Origin: Myotis daubentonii
Lineage: Eukaryota; Chordata; Mammalia; Chiroptera; Vespertilionidae
NCBI RefSeq assembly: GCF_963259705.1
Contig: NC_081842.1
Coordinates: 39,893,796-39,957,795 of the forward strand
DNA length: 64,000 bases
Direction of reading: 5' to 3'
Part shown: in pieces, positions 21,791-34,509 of the stretch
How positions within the stretch are numbered: position 1 is the first letter of the stretch
Layout: each line of letters opens with the position of its first letter
Position numbers and translations under genes: made by a program
Notes under the pieces: model-generated
What the model saw: only the letters and a program-made list of their open reading frames with translations
Databases searched by the model: none
Told to the model about the DNA's origin: nothing

Positions 21791-23104
21791 AAAATACTTT
21801 GTAAGCTGAAAATATTATACAGAAATTCAGAGATACATCCAAGTTTTGTGAGGCTTATATATATTGGGGGCCCCCTATAAGAAAAAAATATAGTATTATA
21901 AATACAAAATTAGATGTAAAAGTAACTGAGTTTGAATGAGAAAATGACCCATAACAAATTAAAATGTTAAGATACTGACAGATGAATCCAGCAACACTGC
22001 ATAATCTTTTTATTAATTAATTGCCTGACCTGCTGTTAAAATAGGTTTTTCCTACATTTTTGGCTGCATGCTCTTTAAACACCTCTTGATAGAATGATAG
22101 CTTTACAATATAATTTTTCTATAGTAAGAAAATAATTCCATCCTCTAATATGACTGATTGAATTTTTTAAAGGAATTACAATTGTTTCTTTTAGCTTAAC
22201 AATTTGTTTTTATAGTTTCATGAGTATTTTTTCTAATTATTGTCACATTTGGGAAACTTCTATCAAGTATTTTTCCTGTGTGCAGTCTATGCTCTCAGAT
22301 CATCAGTCTGTCCTAGAATTATCTTCATCAATTTCATACTCATGTCAAATTAAAATATTTTCCTAATGTGCTCATATGATGCATCCCTCTTCATTAATTG
22401 GGTTATTACATAACTATAAAATATAATTCATTGTTTCTACTCAAAATTTATCCTTGAAATTATTCCTGCAGTGGGATAGCTAGCAATAACTTGATTACAT
22501 AAGAAAGTAACTGCAAGCCACCTAAATATAATCCTCAAAATTCATTGAAAGCAATTGGACTAACATAAATTAGATAAGTGTCTATATCAGATATGGAGAA
22601 ACTTCTAATGACCTGCATTGAAGACTAGCCACAGAAGCATATCCCTCTCAGACCATGATGATCGTGGCTTTTGTTTGTTTGCAATGTGGGAAGAAAAGAC
22701 TTCACTAGACCCAACTATGATGCTAAATTTACTGCTAGCTCTGGGTGGTTTAAATGATCTTCAAGATCATAGCTATGGTAGAATGGGACATGCCTGACTG
22801 GTGAGCATAATCATCACTGATTTCTCACCTTCATGGTCCTTAATCACTTTTAATATCCTTCCCAGGTCAATCACTCAACATGTCCTCTTACTGACAACAT
22901 TAGCCACAGATTTTATACACTCTGACCATGATGAACAAAACATGAGATTAAATCAAGCACAAGAGAAAAGGATGCAATCAAGAGACACAGTAAACACAAG
23001 ATGTATGAGGCTGCTGCCAGTACAACACAACATACTGTTTTACATCAAACTTTTTTTTCAATAAGTAGAAAGAATACTCTAAAATAATGATTTAAAATAT
23101 AGTC
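21791..23104. other. Unassigned intergenic DNA
   Basis: No gene recognised. The 87-residue frame at 22801-23064 has no domain that I can name; it may lie in the body of the transposon fossil that follows, but this is not shown. Confidence 0.35.
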
Positions 23105-23385
23105 TGGTAAATACATAAATCACATGCATAGTTGTTTATTATCATTACCAAGTATTATGTACTGTATATAACTATGTGTAATACTTTTATACAGCTGGCA
23201 GCATAGGTTTGTTTACACCAGCATCTCCACAAACATGCAAGTAACATGCTGCACTACTACATTAAGATGGCTACTATGTCACTAGGTGATGGCAATTTTT
23301 CAGCTCCACTATAACCTTATGGGCCCCCTTAGTATATGTGACCCATCATTGACCAAACGTCGATGTGTGGCATATGACTATAATA
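23105..23385. mobile_element. Tigger-like DNA transposon 3' fragment
   Basis: The words ccttatgggcccccttagta, catcattgaccaaacgtcg and tgtggcatatgacta resemble one end of a mammalian Tigger-class element. The opposite end was not found, so the extent is uncertain. Confidence 0.45.
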
Positions 23386-23407
23386 GTAAAGATGAGCCAT
23401 GAGGCCA

Positions 23408-23590
23408 GGATTCTTAGCTCCATCATATAAAAGCTTTGTCTCAACCTTTTATCTGCCTCCGTTTCCTCTTCTGAAAATGGAGTAATACTAGTAACCTACC
23501 ATGTAGGGTTGTAAGGATTAAATATATCAATGCATACAAAATGTTTAAAGAGTTTTAACACATAGTAAGCATTTAGTAAATGCAGTAATA
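23408..23590 (-). repeat. MIR SINE (ancient)
   Basis: The plus strand reads ttagctccatcatataaaag, cctccgtttcctcttctg, gggttgtaaggattaaat and acacatagtaagcatttag, the MIR core in reverse orientation. Confidence 0.75.
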
Positions 23591-23904
23591 TTTTTTACAA
23601 GTAAAATCCTTCCCTCTTTCCAGAAAATGTTTTAAGGTAGCATAAACAAAATACAATTCAAAAGGCTAAAATACAATTAATATCTAGGATAATCACAATA
23701 ATGTATAAACGAAGGATAGAAAATAATAAAAAGCCAGGAATAAAATTAGTATATAAAATGAAAAAATATTGTATGGAAAAGAAGCCCCATATACTTATAG
23801 ACGCAGGAAGCAAAGTGGCTCTATGAACCCTGTAAAGCAGTCTGTCGGCTGAAGAGCCCCTTTCAGACACTGCCGCAGCAGACTTTCCTCAATCTGTCCT
23901 ATTT

Positions 23905-24388
23905 GGCAAAAGATGCTGGCAAAAGTTATTACAATAGCTAAGATCTAGAAAAAGCCAACTGTCCATCAGCAGCTGAGTGGATAAAAAAAACTGTGGTACA
24001 TTTACACTACGCAGCTGTGAAAAAGAAGGACCTCTTACCGTTTGGGACAGCATGGATGGACTTGGAGATTATTATGATAAGCAAAATAAACCAGAGAAAG
24101 ATACCACATGGTCTCACTTATATGTGGAATCTAATGAACAAAATAAACGGACGAACAAAATAGGTCCAAAGGCATGGATGCATGGGACAGACTAGCAGAT
24201 TTCAGTAGGGAGGGAGGTGGCAGAGACAGGAAGAGATTAACTAAAGAACATATATGCACATATGCATAACCTATGGACACAGACAATAGTGTGTGGAAAG
24301 CCTGGGGTGGGTTAGGGGCTGGGTGGAGGGGGGCAGTAGGGTGGAAAATGGGGGACATCTGTAATACTGTCAATAAAAAATTAGTAGT
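23905..24388 (+). mobile_element. 5'-truncated L1 3' end (sense)
   Basis: It begins in late ORF2 (caactgtccatcagcagctg, agtggataaaa) and passes through gcatggatggacttggag and the G-rich 3' UTR to a tcaataaaaaa end. The frames in it are decayed ORF2 C-terminus. Confidence 0.82.
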
Positions 24389-25244
24389 ACTTAAGCCAAA
24401 CATTTCTCCGTCTTTCCCATCCTCTTCAGAATTCACATCATGCAGAAGCATTTAAATCAGTCAAGTGTTCCTAAGGGTACTCTGCTCCTCGGTGACTGGC
24501 TACAATTTATCAAGCAGATGCTGACAGTGACTGGGCAGGCTGGATTGGAACGAAAGGAATACATCATTTCTACTTCATGTTTAGGGCTTCTTGTGATCAT
24601 GTAGAACCAGCTCAATATGAAGTCATGGGATCAGAAGAAATGCAGAAAAATGGGCATTCAAACCTAACATCTCTCCACATTTCCCTTTGCAAAGTAAGGA
24701 TGAAAAATCGTTAAAGGTACTATGTGTGATCAACAAGTAAAAATGAAGAGTTTTACATTTTTATAAAGCCTTGTGTATTTTCATTGTGCAAACCCAAAGA
24801 ATCTTCAAAAGCCGTAACATATTTTCTCTTTGAATTATAATGATCTGATCTGAGAAAGCAATTGAGGCAATTCCTAAATTACCTTGTTATTATTATTACT
24901 GTTTCAAATTCTCTTAAAAACAAGCCTCTAAATGGTAGTGACTCCTCTAAGATAAAAATCCTTGTCTATTAGGGCTTGTAAAGAACAGCTACCTTCCACC
25001 TGAATTACTACTTCAGATAAGTCTGTTAACCTAAATAATGGCACTCTTTGGAGCCATGTAGATTTTATAAGAACTATATAATGGCAGAAAGAATAAGCCA
25101 TTATTATAGAAATTTATCAGTTAAATAATTTCATCATGTATGGTTCTGAATTAGTTATTAATGTCATATGCCTATAATAGAAATCAGTATGCCAATTTTA
25201 GATTTTCTGGTTGTATTCATGAACATATGGAGAAAATAACCTCC
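24389..25244. other. Unassigned intergenic DNA
   Basis: No gene or repeat family recognised. Confidence 0.4.
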
Positions 25245-26354
25245 ACTCTAATTTCTGTCACTATGAATTTGCCTATTGTATTCCATATAAATGCAATTAT
25301 ATCATATTTATCCTTTTATCTGGCCTATTTCATATAGCATATTTTCAATATTCATCCATGTCATATCCTATATAATAAAAGCCTAATATGCTGTGTCTGA
25401 CCGTTTGACCATTTGACCAGTCACTATGACGTACACTGACCACCAGGGGGCAGACGCTCCAACCAGTAGGTTAGCTTGCTGCTGGGGTCCAGCCAATCAG
25501 GACTGGGCGAGATGGGCTGGACATGCCCTGGAGCCCTCCTGCGGTCCCTCCCCGGCCCCGTTTGTGCACCGGTGGGGTCCCTCCGCCTGACCTGCAACCT
25601 CTTGCAATCCGGGACCCCTCAGGGGATGTTGGAGAGCCTGTGTCGGCCCGATCCCCACAGGCCAGGCCGAGGGACCCCACCAGTGCACGCCAGTGCACCG
25701 GGACTCTAGTCATGTATATGAACTTCATCCCTTCTTATTGCTGAGTAATATTTCATTCTATGTAGATACCATATTCTGTTTATCCATTCATCTGTTGATA
25801 GACATTTGGGGTGTTTCCACACTTTGGCTATTGTGAATAAAGCTGCAATGAACATTGACATACAAATACCTGTTTGAGTCTGTTTTCAATTCTTTCGAGT
25901 TATATACCTAAAGGTGGAATTGTTCGGTCATATGGTAATTCTAAGTTTAACTTTTTGAAAAAACACCGAACCATTTTCTACAGTGGCTTTACATTTCCAA
26001 AACTTTACATTTCTATTAGCATTAAAAAGGGGGGTTTAATCTCTCTACATCCTCAAAAACACTTGTTATTTTCTGTATTTTTAAGTGTTGTTAGAGACAT
26101 TTTAGTGGGAGTGAACTGATACCTTACTGTGGTTTTGATTTCCATTTCTCTAATAAATAATGATGTTAAGCATCTTTTACTATTTATTGACCATCTATTC
26201 GTCTTTTTTGAAGAAATATCTATTCAAGTCTTTTGTCCATTTTTATTTAAGTTGTTTGTATTTTGGTTGTAAATTTTAGGAGTTCTGTATACATTGAAAG
26301 ATGTTAAACTTTTAACGTATAAATGATTTGGAAATATTTTCTCTCATTCTATAG
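25245..26354 (-). mobile_element. Ancient L1 fragment split by a Helitron
   Basis: The plus strand reads L1 in reverse: tttatccattcatctgttg, tggctattgtgaataaagc, ttttgatttccatttctc, tctattcaagtcttttgtcc. Many indels show that it is dead. A Helitron occupies 25366-25709. Confidence 0.8.
25366..25709 (+). mobile_element. HeliBat-type Helitron nested in L1 (344 bp)
   Basis: It starts tcctatataataaaagcc after an A and ends caccgggactctag before a T. The CTCF-like motif ccaccagggggcag lies at 25440-25453. The 3' hairpin arms are imperfect (gtgcacgccagtgcac). Frames on both strands are GC-driven. Confidence 0.9.
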
Positions 26355-26366
26355 TCTTTTCACTTT

Positions 26367-26596
26367 TTTTAAAAAAATGTTTTTATTGATATTTAGAGAG
26401 AGAGAGGGAGGGAGAAGAATAGAGAGATAGAAACATTGATGAGAGAGACACATCATTAATCAGCTGCCTCCTGCAAGCCCCCTGCTGGGGATCGAGCCTG
26501 CAACCCGGGAATGTGCCCTGACTGCGAATCCAACCAGTGATCTCTTGATTCATAGGTCAATGCTCAACCACTCAGCCACACTGAGAAAGTGGGGCA
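26367..26596 (-). mobile_element. VES-like SINE (minus strand)
   Basis: A GA-rich stretch, then catcattaatcagctgcctc, ctgctggggatcgagcctg and a degraded tRNA-like head. Probable duplications tcttttcacttt (26355-26366) and tcttttaacttt (26597-26608) differ at one base. It abuts the end of the L1 fragment. Confidence 0.8.
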
Positions 26597-26608
26597 TCTT
26601 TTAACTTT

Positions 26609-27219
26609 CTTGATAATGTAACTTTGCTGTTTTAAAAAATAGTATTTAAATTTTTCTCTTTAAGCTAAAATATAATTCAAAAGTATTTAAAATATTAACC
26701 TTAACAGTTAATGCTAAAAGGAATAAATTTTCTCCCAACTGGTTCATTATTCTTAATGTGGAATACAATAATTAACCTTGTTTCTTGTATGCATAAATGA
26801 AAGCTGATTTTAATTAGAGCTATTTCTACCATAAAAAGTTTTTCAGAGTAAAAAAGATGACATTAGAGGGAAAATGAACATTTGTTTCATTTATAGAACA
26901 CTTTTCTCACCTATGCCTGAGGAATCATTTTCTTTATTGGAGTTAGGCAGAATTGATTAGAAGAGAATCTAATACACTGGAGGAGGGAACTGTGTAAGAT
27001 TTAGTGAAAAGAGAATATGTGAAGTCAGCAAATTCAATGATATATAGATAGGTTCATAATATATTTTGGAAAAAGAGAAAAGATAAAGAAATTGAGTATA
27101 CTCATTCTTGAGACCATAAAAGTCAGATGAGCCAAGAACACAACTGAAATTTACTCAAATGCACAGAACATATAATTGAGACTAACATCTACTTCGTGCA
27201 AGCTCTATACCTGTTGTCT
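26609..27219. other. AT-rich intergenic DNA, no feature seen
   Basis: No gene or repeat family recognised. Confidence 0.4.
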
Positions 27220-27227
27220 GTGTGTTT

Positions 27228-27259
<32 letters not shown>
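27220..27259 (+). repeat. (TG)n-rich microsatellite
   Basis: A run of tg units interrupted by ttg at its start, next to the tail of a minus-strand SINE. Confidence 0.9.
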
Positions 27260-27261
27260 TT

Positions 27262-27465
27262 TAAATATATTTTTATTCATTTCAGAAAGGAAAGAGAGGG
27301 AGAGAGAGAGATACAAACATCAATGATGAGAGAGAATCATTGATTGGCTGCCTCCCTACTGGGGATCAGGTCCGAAACCCAGGCATGTGCCCTAGACTGA
27401 ATCGAACCTGGGACCCTTCAGTCCACAGGCCGATGCTCTATCTACTAAGCCAAACCAGCTAGTGA
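27262..27465 (-). mobile_element. VES-type SINE (minus strand)
   Basis: The minus strand starts in the tRNA-like head (ctagctggtttggcttagta), with B-box text ggttcgattca, and ends in a GA-rich region and a T-rich tail on the plus strand. Target duplication not clear. Confidence 0.82.
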
Positions 27466-27469
27466 AGTT

Positions 27470-29000
27470 TTGTAATTTTTGTTAAAAAACTTCCTCCTCA
27501 CATTAATGATATTAAAAGTGAGAAAAGCCACTTTTATAGGAATCAGGGATGGAGATAGGTCCATTTTAGGAGAAATACTGGTGTGGAGTTTAAAAAGAGA
27601 CAAAGGGTAGGACCCATGAAGAGGATCTTGATGGTAGATAAAAAGGATTATATTGAGCCTGTGTGCTAATGAGCTTTACCTTTCTTAGAAAATCCTCAAT
27701 AAAATGTTTTTGCAAACATGGAGAAAAGAATTAACCATGAAGTAGTATAAATTACATTATGAAAATAAGCCCATGAAACAGAGAGGTGATGAAGAGTTAT
27801 GAAAGGCTTTATAATATTATTCTAGAATTAAAGTCTCTTCCCAGTGAGCCTTGAGAAGGCAGAAATGCAATCGGGCTTGATAGACTCACTGATACCTACA
27901 GCTTTCAATCATTCCCAAATGCAGTGTATCCCCTAAAAGTGCACAGTGTGATAGTATCCTAATAGCACTGTCACTTGAAAAGTGAACATAGCAGAGCCTG
28001 ACAATTTGCCACAGCATTTAAAATTGAAGTGCTTTCTAAAGAATGAACCTCTAAAATGTTCTTTTTTATATCAAATAAAGAAACAATCTCTCTTAAATAA
28101 TTTTCTAAAATATATATATTTGGCACATGTCAAAGTACGCTCAGCTAAAGGTAGTATAAGAAATCATAAGTATCTAATATTTTATTCTTTGTGGGTCCTG
28201 AGGGCAAAAGAGCATGTGTATTCAAGGCAAATATATGCATGGTAAAATATATATGCATGGTTAAAATAATTATAGTTAAGCCCCCCAAAAGTGGGAGGAG
28301 GATGCTATTGAAACCAGCAGGTAAGTCAGTCGAAATGTCTTGTTATAAGTATGCATGTATGGAGCAAGTATGCAAGTTATCTTAAGAAACAAATCCCAAT
28401 ATACCCTGAAACATGAATTTTCTAGTCTCATACTGTGAGAGAAAGAAGAATATTTTCACACAGTTGTGTAGTCACCAATAAGACATAGGAAAAACCCAGC
28501 AACTAAATTAAAATGCCATACCTGTATGTGTATGTGTGTACATGTGCATATGTGATTAAATACTGCTGTTCTTCCCACCACTGCACCACTGCAGTATGTG
28601 TGTAGCTCAGTGCTCATTCTGTGTTTACTGGATATCTTTGCTTACTAAATGTTGTCTGAGATGATGGGGAAAGACTACAATCCATATGAGCAGTTAGTGA
28701 GTCTCTCCAACCCCCTAAAAATCAGTGAGACTAGTTTTGAGACAAGAAACTGATTTTTGGAAGATGATGTCTATGTCCCACACTGCTTATTTTGACTTGA
28801 AGGAGTGAAGTCAAGATTAAGGACACTCCTAGATGTTGGAGTAGAAAGATCTAATGACACATTGAGACAAAGATGAGTCAAAAACATTCCGGAGTAGGTC
28901 ACAGGCTGAAGAGAGATAAGAAGCCAGATTTATAAACAGGTTATCAAATTATACTTTACATGCTCTATATCTTTCCCTGTGTTTTCCCATGTGTTTGGTA
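27470..29000. other. Unassigned intergenic DNA
   Basis: No gene recognised. The 87-residue frame at 27982-28245 has no recognisable domain. Confidence 0.4.
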
Positions 29001-29009
29001 AACCTATTT

Positions 29010-29207
29010 GTTAAATGATTTTATTGATATCAGAGAGAACAAGGGAGAGAGAGAAACATTGATGAGAAACATTGACCACCTGCCTCCTACATAACCCCTT
29101 CTGGAGATCAAGCCCGCCCCCTAGGCCTGTGCCCTGACTGGGAATTAAACCAGCCACCTCCTAGTGTATGGGGTGATTCTCAACCAACTGAGCCTCACTG
29201 GCTGGGC
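29010..29207 (-). mobile_element. VES-like SINE (minus strand)
   Basis: The body (attgaccacctgcctcctac, ctggagatcaagcccgc) and head (gcccagccagtgaggctcag on the minus strand) are clear. The flanks ggtaaacctattt and ggaaacctattt form an imperfect target duplication. Confidence 0.8.
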
Positions 29208-29232
29208 AGGAAACCTATTTTTAAATGTTACT

Positions 29233-29360
29233 TTCTGGTCTACACAAGAATGTAAGCTCCATGTGGGCAGGGGCGTTTGTCTGCTTTATTGACAGTCGAA
29301 TTTCCTTATGCTTACAACATTGCCAGGGGCACACTGGGCAATTCACAGATATTTGATTAG
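29233..29360 (+). repeat. L2-type LINE 3' end (ancient)
   Basis: The words gaatgtaagctccatgtggg, caggggcgtttgtctgc and ttcacagatatttgattag fit the conserved L2 3' tail. Confidence 0.55.
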
Positions 29361-29785
29361 GTTCATTGTGTTACTGAGAAATGAGGGAAAATTTCTATAG
29401 TCATACTTTAGTCCATGTTTTGGGAAAACAACATTCCTGCGACCAGAGGGTTAGGGCAGCATTAGTGATGAGAAATCTTCAAGGAGAAAGTCATTTGGGT
29501 GGAAGGACTCATGACTGTAAGGCACAGCCATTCCTCCCTCTATGGGTATTGTTCTTCCATTGTCAATCAAAAAGAACTTGGCTTTGATTTGTTAAGGTAG
29601 CTTTGTGTTTGGAGGCAGGTTGAGAGGCAGCAAGTGAGCCCTTAGCTATATTATAGAAGTGTAATCAATGTACAGGTCAGAAAATAAACAACATGGGGAG
29701 GAGAGTAGGGAAGCAGCTTTAGTGCCTGTGGGATTCATGAGGCCTTAGATCTGTCTTAGGGGGAAGTAGAGGGGCACCATCTTAG

Positions 29786-29965
29786 GCCCTTCACATATGC
29801 CTTCTCATTTAATTCCATAGTATCTCTGTGAAGATAAATGAGGTGTCACTTTACTAAGAAGAACACTGATGCAGAGTGAGATTAAATAGCTTGCTTTAGG
29901 TGATAGAACTAAAGAATGATTAAGCCTGGATTCAGACTTCGATCTGTTTAATTTCAGGGTCCACT
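29786..29965 (+). repeat. MIR SINE (ancient)
   Basis: The words tctcatttaattccatagta, ctctgtgaagataaatgagg, gagattaaatagcttgc and aagcctggattcagac follow the MIR core order in sense orientation. Confidence 0.7.
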
Positions 29966-30870
29966 TTTATTACTCCAGGGCTCAATGTCTTCATTCTGCC
30001 TAAGTTTCAAATCTTACACTCAACACTTTGACCCTTCATTGCACTGGTAATTTTTTTCAGCATAGGAATGTGCTGTTTCTGAATTATTATTTCATATTTA
30101 TGTGAGGAATGTGGATATGAACCTCTGCATCAAGGAAAATCACTGCTGGAGATGAAAGATTAGAAAACAAAACCAAAAATAGACTGTCCACAGAAGTAAA
30201 GAGGATGCATTCAGTGTTGAGTTTAATTAGGAGTGACAAATTCATTAACAAACTGTTTCTTTCTTATGTGGTTTCTGACATTTTTAGCCTTAGAAAAAAA
30301 AAATCCAGAAGAATTTTTCCAAGTATCTTTAAATGGCTTTGCTAGCCTGTGAAAAATATATTATGTGTTCATCAAGGGTTTGTTTTAGGTAAAGCAATAT
30401 GTCTTGGGGCCATGTACTTTTTCATACGACTATATTCTTGGATACTACTAGTTAGTACAAGCAAATTGACCATGTGAATCATTAAAACAGGGAGGGCTTT
30501 GTGTAATCTTTCTGTGGGTCCCTTTTCATACATTATTTATTTTCATCAAATCTGTTTCTTCCTTACGTAGGGCTTCTATCCTCTATTTTCTTTTTGTCCT
30601 CCTGTCCCCTATTTTCATGTGCTTTAAAAAAAAGTGAGAAATTATCTAGGGAAGTGAATTTTAGGAAATTGAAGAATAAAGCAACTGGGTATCTAATAAC
30701 AATGGGAAATAATTGTTGAGCAGAATAAAAAAGAAGTTCCAAGAAAGATGAATTTTAAAAACCTCCTATGATCAATATAAATTTAATTTGTCTATGTATG
30801 TGACTCTGTCACTAGTTGCCAAATACCCATGGAGATAAATTTGGAAATTTGAGGGTGGGGTCGTTGGACA
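29966..30870. other. Unassigned intergenic DNA
   Basis: No gene or repeat family recognised. Confidence 0.4.
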
Positions 30871-31094
30871 TATTTATTGAGAACCTACAGTGTACCAGAT
30901 GCTGTGCTGAAAAGTACTTTATACATGTTAACTCATTACTCCTTACAACAGCTCTGTGAAGTAATTACTTTTATCCTTAGTTTATAGTTGAGGAAACTGA
31001 GCTTGGGAGAGATTAATTAATCTGCCCCAAATCACACTATTAGAATTTGTCAGAGGTAGGATATGAACCCTGGTGAATCAGGCTCTAAAGTTTT
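30871..31094 (+). repeat. MIR SINE (ancient, well preserved)
   Basis: Nearly full length: atttattgagaacctacagt, gctgtgctgaaaagtacttt, gaggaaactgagcttgggag, atatgaaccctggtg. Sense orientation. Confidence 0.85.
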
Positions 31095-31257
31095 GCTTTT
31101 TACTTCCATAGAGAAGGACATTATCCTAATTAATTGCATCTTTAAATTTAATCATCAATAATTATTTGTTGGGCAGTACTTTCTGGAAATAGCACATTAG
31201 TCTCCCTATGTACAACATAAATATACAATTGGAAGTCACTTTCTAATATCTCATTCT

Positions 31258-31560
31258 TTCCCTTTCTTTCTTGTCGTTTTTGGTTGTGCTAAGTTAATTT
31301 TTATTTTAAAAATTGTGAAATGTATACAGAAGTGTGTATAAGATGAATATGTATAGTTTAAAGAATCATAACACAATGAATAGCCATATACCCAGATTAG
31401 GAAGAACTTTTCCAGCACTTCAGGAGTCCTTCTGTGAGCCCCTCCTTCATCATTACCTTCTCTTTCCCTTATAGAAGTTCTCACTCTCTTCTCTGTTAAA
31501 TATTCCTTTGTGTTTATCCTTTGGCACTCATGTATGTTTCCTTAAACATATTTCATTCAA
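31258..31560 (-). repeat. Probable ancient L1 3' UTR fragment
   Basis: The text aaaaattgtgaaatgtatac, ccatatacccagattagg, ccagcacttcaggagtcc resembles the reverse complement of an old L1 3' UTR. Family not certain. Confidence 0.4.
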
Positions 31561-32329
31561 CTTTGAACAAATTAATCACAAGAATCAAACTAGTTTTGTA
31601 GGAAAAGTCAATATTGCTATAGTTCGAGTAAGGTTCCCAGGAGAAGATAAACTAAACAGAGTTTCTGGGGCACAGTCTGAAATCAACTACCCCTGGGGAA
31701 ATTAGTAGACAAGACGATAGATGAATGAGAAAAATATAGTTCATCACAGTTGGACATCTGAAAGATCTGAAGTATATCGAGGGATAGGACAAATGGAAGA
31801 AGTTAGCTCTGTATTTTTCTACTTCAAGCTCATTATGTTCTTCCTCCAGCTCTCAGCAACACATCTAAGAAAAACACTTTGAGGAGCAACTCAAGTGATC
31901 ACACCTGACCCAGGTAGCAGTTTGAAAGGGAAAGTAGAAATTTCATCAGCACATACTCTGGACAAAATAAGCTCATCCTGTCCTAGGATTAAAAGTAGGT
32001 ATAGTGCTATAAGAGCAGGCATTTCAGTTTCCCTCTACCACAAGGGAGACGGAGTTTTGAAATTGAGTCCTGCGAAGTCATAAAGGCTTGATAAACATCT
32101 TGGTTTCTCCAGTGATATCCCAGAATGGCCACATTTTAGGAATATAAATTAAGCTACAAAATGAAAATATTTGCCCTAAGACTAAGAGCAAAGCCTAAAG
32201 AGACCCTCGTGAAGAAAGCATAAAGCCAAATCTCTATGCATTCTAGTTAACTGTTGCTAGAATAAACCCCAGTGCTCTTTAGAGGAAGATATCAAAATTT
32301 AGTGTCTTTATAATGTATCACCTTTAATG
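31561..32329. other. Unassigned intergenic DNA
   Basis: No gene or repeat family recognised. Confidence 0.35.
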
Positions 32330-33110
32330 GACAGTATACAATAAAAAAAATCTAGACGTGTGAATAACCAAAGAAAAATCAGTCCATAAAAGAGACCCAC
32401 AGAAAACCCAAAAGTTGTACTTAGCAGAGAAGGCCTTTAAAATAACTATGGTGAAAATGTTAAACATGAATGAAAAAAAAACACACCACACTATAGTGGG
32501 AGAAGAACTGGGGAATTTCAGAAGAGATTTGGAAAATGCTTAATTAACAGGGATCCTCAAACTTTTTAAACAGGGGAGCAGTTCACTGTCCCTCAGACCG
32601 TTGGAGGGCCGGACTATAGTTTAAAAAAAAACTATGAACAAATTCCTATGCACACTGCACATATCTTATTTTGAAGTAAAAAAACAAATGTTTTCGGTGG
32701 GCCGCATGTGGCCCGCGGGCTGTAGTTTGAGGACCCCTGGCTTAATAGAAAATAAAAATACTAGAATAGAAAAATACAGTATATAAAATAAAAAATACAT
32801 TGGAAAGATTAATGGTAAAATGGACACAACAGAAGAAAAGATCAGTGAACTTGAGCAGAAAGCAGAAAGCATCCAAACAGAAGCACAAATAAAAGGAGTA
32901 AAAATAAGTCTCAGTGACATATGAGGCATTCTCAAGCTACCTAAAATATATGAAATGAGTCCCAAAAAGCAAATCGAGTGAAAATGGAACAGAAAACTAT
33001 TTGAAGAAATACTGACTAAAAATATTCCAATATTTGACCAAAAAACAAGAAACCACTAACCCAAGAAGTTTAGGAAATCTCATGTAAAATACTCATCCAC
33101 TTGAAGGAGA
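32330..33110 (+). mobile_element. Ancient L1/HAL1 ORF1-region fragment, split by a hAT
   Basis: The part after the hAT (32820-33060) reads in one frame like an L1 ORF1 coiled coil followed by its RNA-binding region, with stops: residues ERISELEQKAES-like text, then KNIPIFDQ. The part before it (ggcctttaaaataactatgg) fits the upstream region. It is much older than the two half-LINEs elsewhere in the window. Confidence 0.55.
32548..32739. mobile_element. Non-autonomous hAT element (192 bp)
   Basis: Terminal inverted repeats: cagggatcctcaaac on the left and agtttgaggacccctg on the right. The interior has gaccgttggagggccggac and gtgggccgcatgtggcccgc, which fit the bat non-autonomous hAT families that I know. 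Flanks carry gcttaatt (left) and gcttaata (right); the left copy is offset by 2 bp from the element end. No transposase. Confidence 0.82.
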
Positions 33111-33379
33111 CTCCTAGGTCTTTTGCAAAATCTTTTAGATAAGTTGTGGACCATTGTCTTATTCAATATATCGATTATAAAGAGGTATGACAAATTAATT
33201 CTAAAAATTTACTATCAGGAAAAAAAATGAATGGATGTTTCTGTTTGTCAGATTATTTCCAACCCAAACACTTTGATATTTTTTGCTTTGTCAGGAAACT
33301 CACAGCTGGATATAGTGGATCTTACAGAAACTACGTTATTGCAATCCATATCCTTTTTTAAAAAGATTTCCTTCTTTTT

Positions 33380-33592
33380 TAATATATTTTTATTGATTTC
33401 AGAAAGGAAGGGAGAGGGAGAGAGAAATAGAAACATCAATGATGAGAGAGAATCATCAACTGGCTGCCTCCTGCACGACCTCCACTGGGGATCGAGCCTG
33501 CAACCCAGGCATGTGGCCCTGACCAGAATCAAACCCGGGAGCCTTCAGTCTGCAGGCTGACACTCCATCCACTAAGCCAAACCAGCTAAGGG
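33380..33592 (-). mobile_element. VES-type SINE (minus strand)
   Basis: A full-length minus-strand copy: tail ttttattgatttcag, body catcaatgatgagagagaat, head agctggtttggcttagtgg on the minus strand. Flanks ttccttctttt and ttccttctgtt form an imperfect target duplication. Confidence 0.85.
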
Positions 33593-33641
33593 CTTTCCTT
33601 CTGTTTTTATTAGTCCCCTCCATATTTCATGTGTTTGTGTT

Positions 33642-33841
33642 TTTAATGTTTTTATTGTTTTTTTAGAGAGAAAGGAAAGAAGGAGAGATAGAAACATTGA
33701 TGAGAGAGAAACATCAATACGCTGCTTCATGCACACTACCTTCTATGGATGGAGTCTGCAACCCAGGCATGTGCCCTGAAAGAAAATCGAACCCTCCTGG
33801 TTCGTAGGTCAATACTCAACCCCTGAGCCACACCAACCGGG
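33642..33841 (-). mobile_element. VES-like SINE (minus strand), adjacent copy
   Basis: An older variant next to the previous SINE in the same orientation. The flanks tttcatgtgttt and cttcatgtgtgt are probable target duplications, so it inserted independently of its neighbour. Confidence 0.8.
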
Positions 33842-33879
33842 CTTCATGTGTGTTTTATATTAGAGAGACTCCATAGCAG

Positions 33880-34095
33880 GTGGCTTTTGGAGTTAACCAG
33901 ACCTGGATAAGAATTTAATCCTTACCCTTCTTCACTGTATGACTTGACCCCTCTGTTCCTAAATGTCCTAATCTGTGAAATGAGGGTAATACAAATACTC
34001 CTATTACAACAGTACTGTTGTAGGGTTAAATTATAAAATGCATGTACATCCAGGTACAGAATAGGATCTCAGGTAATGCAAATTATGGTTATTTA
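33880..34095 (-). repeat. MIR SINE (ancient)
   Basis: The plus strand reads ggagttaaccagacctgg, gtatgacttgacccctctg, gtcctaatctgtgaaatgag and gtacagaataggatctcagg, the MIR reverse complement. Confidence 0.75.
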
Positions 34096-34202
34096 GTCAC
34101 CTCAAATAATGCTTGGGACTAGCTGTAATATAAAACATAAATTATATTACATAAAGTCCATTCAAGTCAAAGCAAATATTTACCTAAAGATACAGTAATA
34201 TG

Positions 34203-34506
34203 GTTCTTTATTTTCCATAAATGAATGATGAACAAAAAGATAGATACAGAGGCAGTAAAGCATCGAACAGACTGTCGAATTACAGCGGGAAGGCTGGGGA
34301 GTGTTGGGGAGGGGTGGGGGGAAGAGGTCAACCGAAGGACTTGTATGCATGCATATAAGCACAACCAATGGACACAAGACACTGGGGGGATGGGATGAGG
34401 GCATGCAACAGAGGGTAGGGGAGGCTGGGGGAAGGTTAATGGAGGGATAAAAAGAAGATATATGTACTACTATGTGTAATACTTTAAACAAAATAAAAAA
34501 TTTTTT
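34203..34506 (+). mobile_element. 5'-truncated L1 3' end (sense)
   Basis: It holds the last bit of ORF2 and the G-rich 3' UTR, ending ttaaacaaaataaaa. Flanks aaagatacagtaatatgg and aaagatacataatatggg are an imperfect target duplication. The reverse frames (34167-34545) are antisense to this and are not genes. Confidence 0.82.
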
Positions 34507-34509
34507 TAA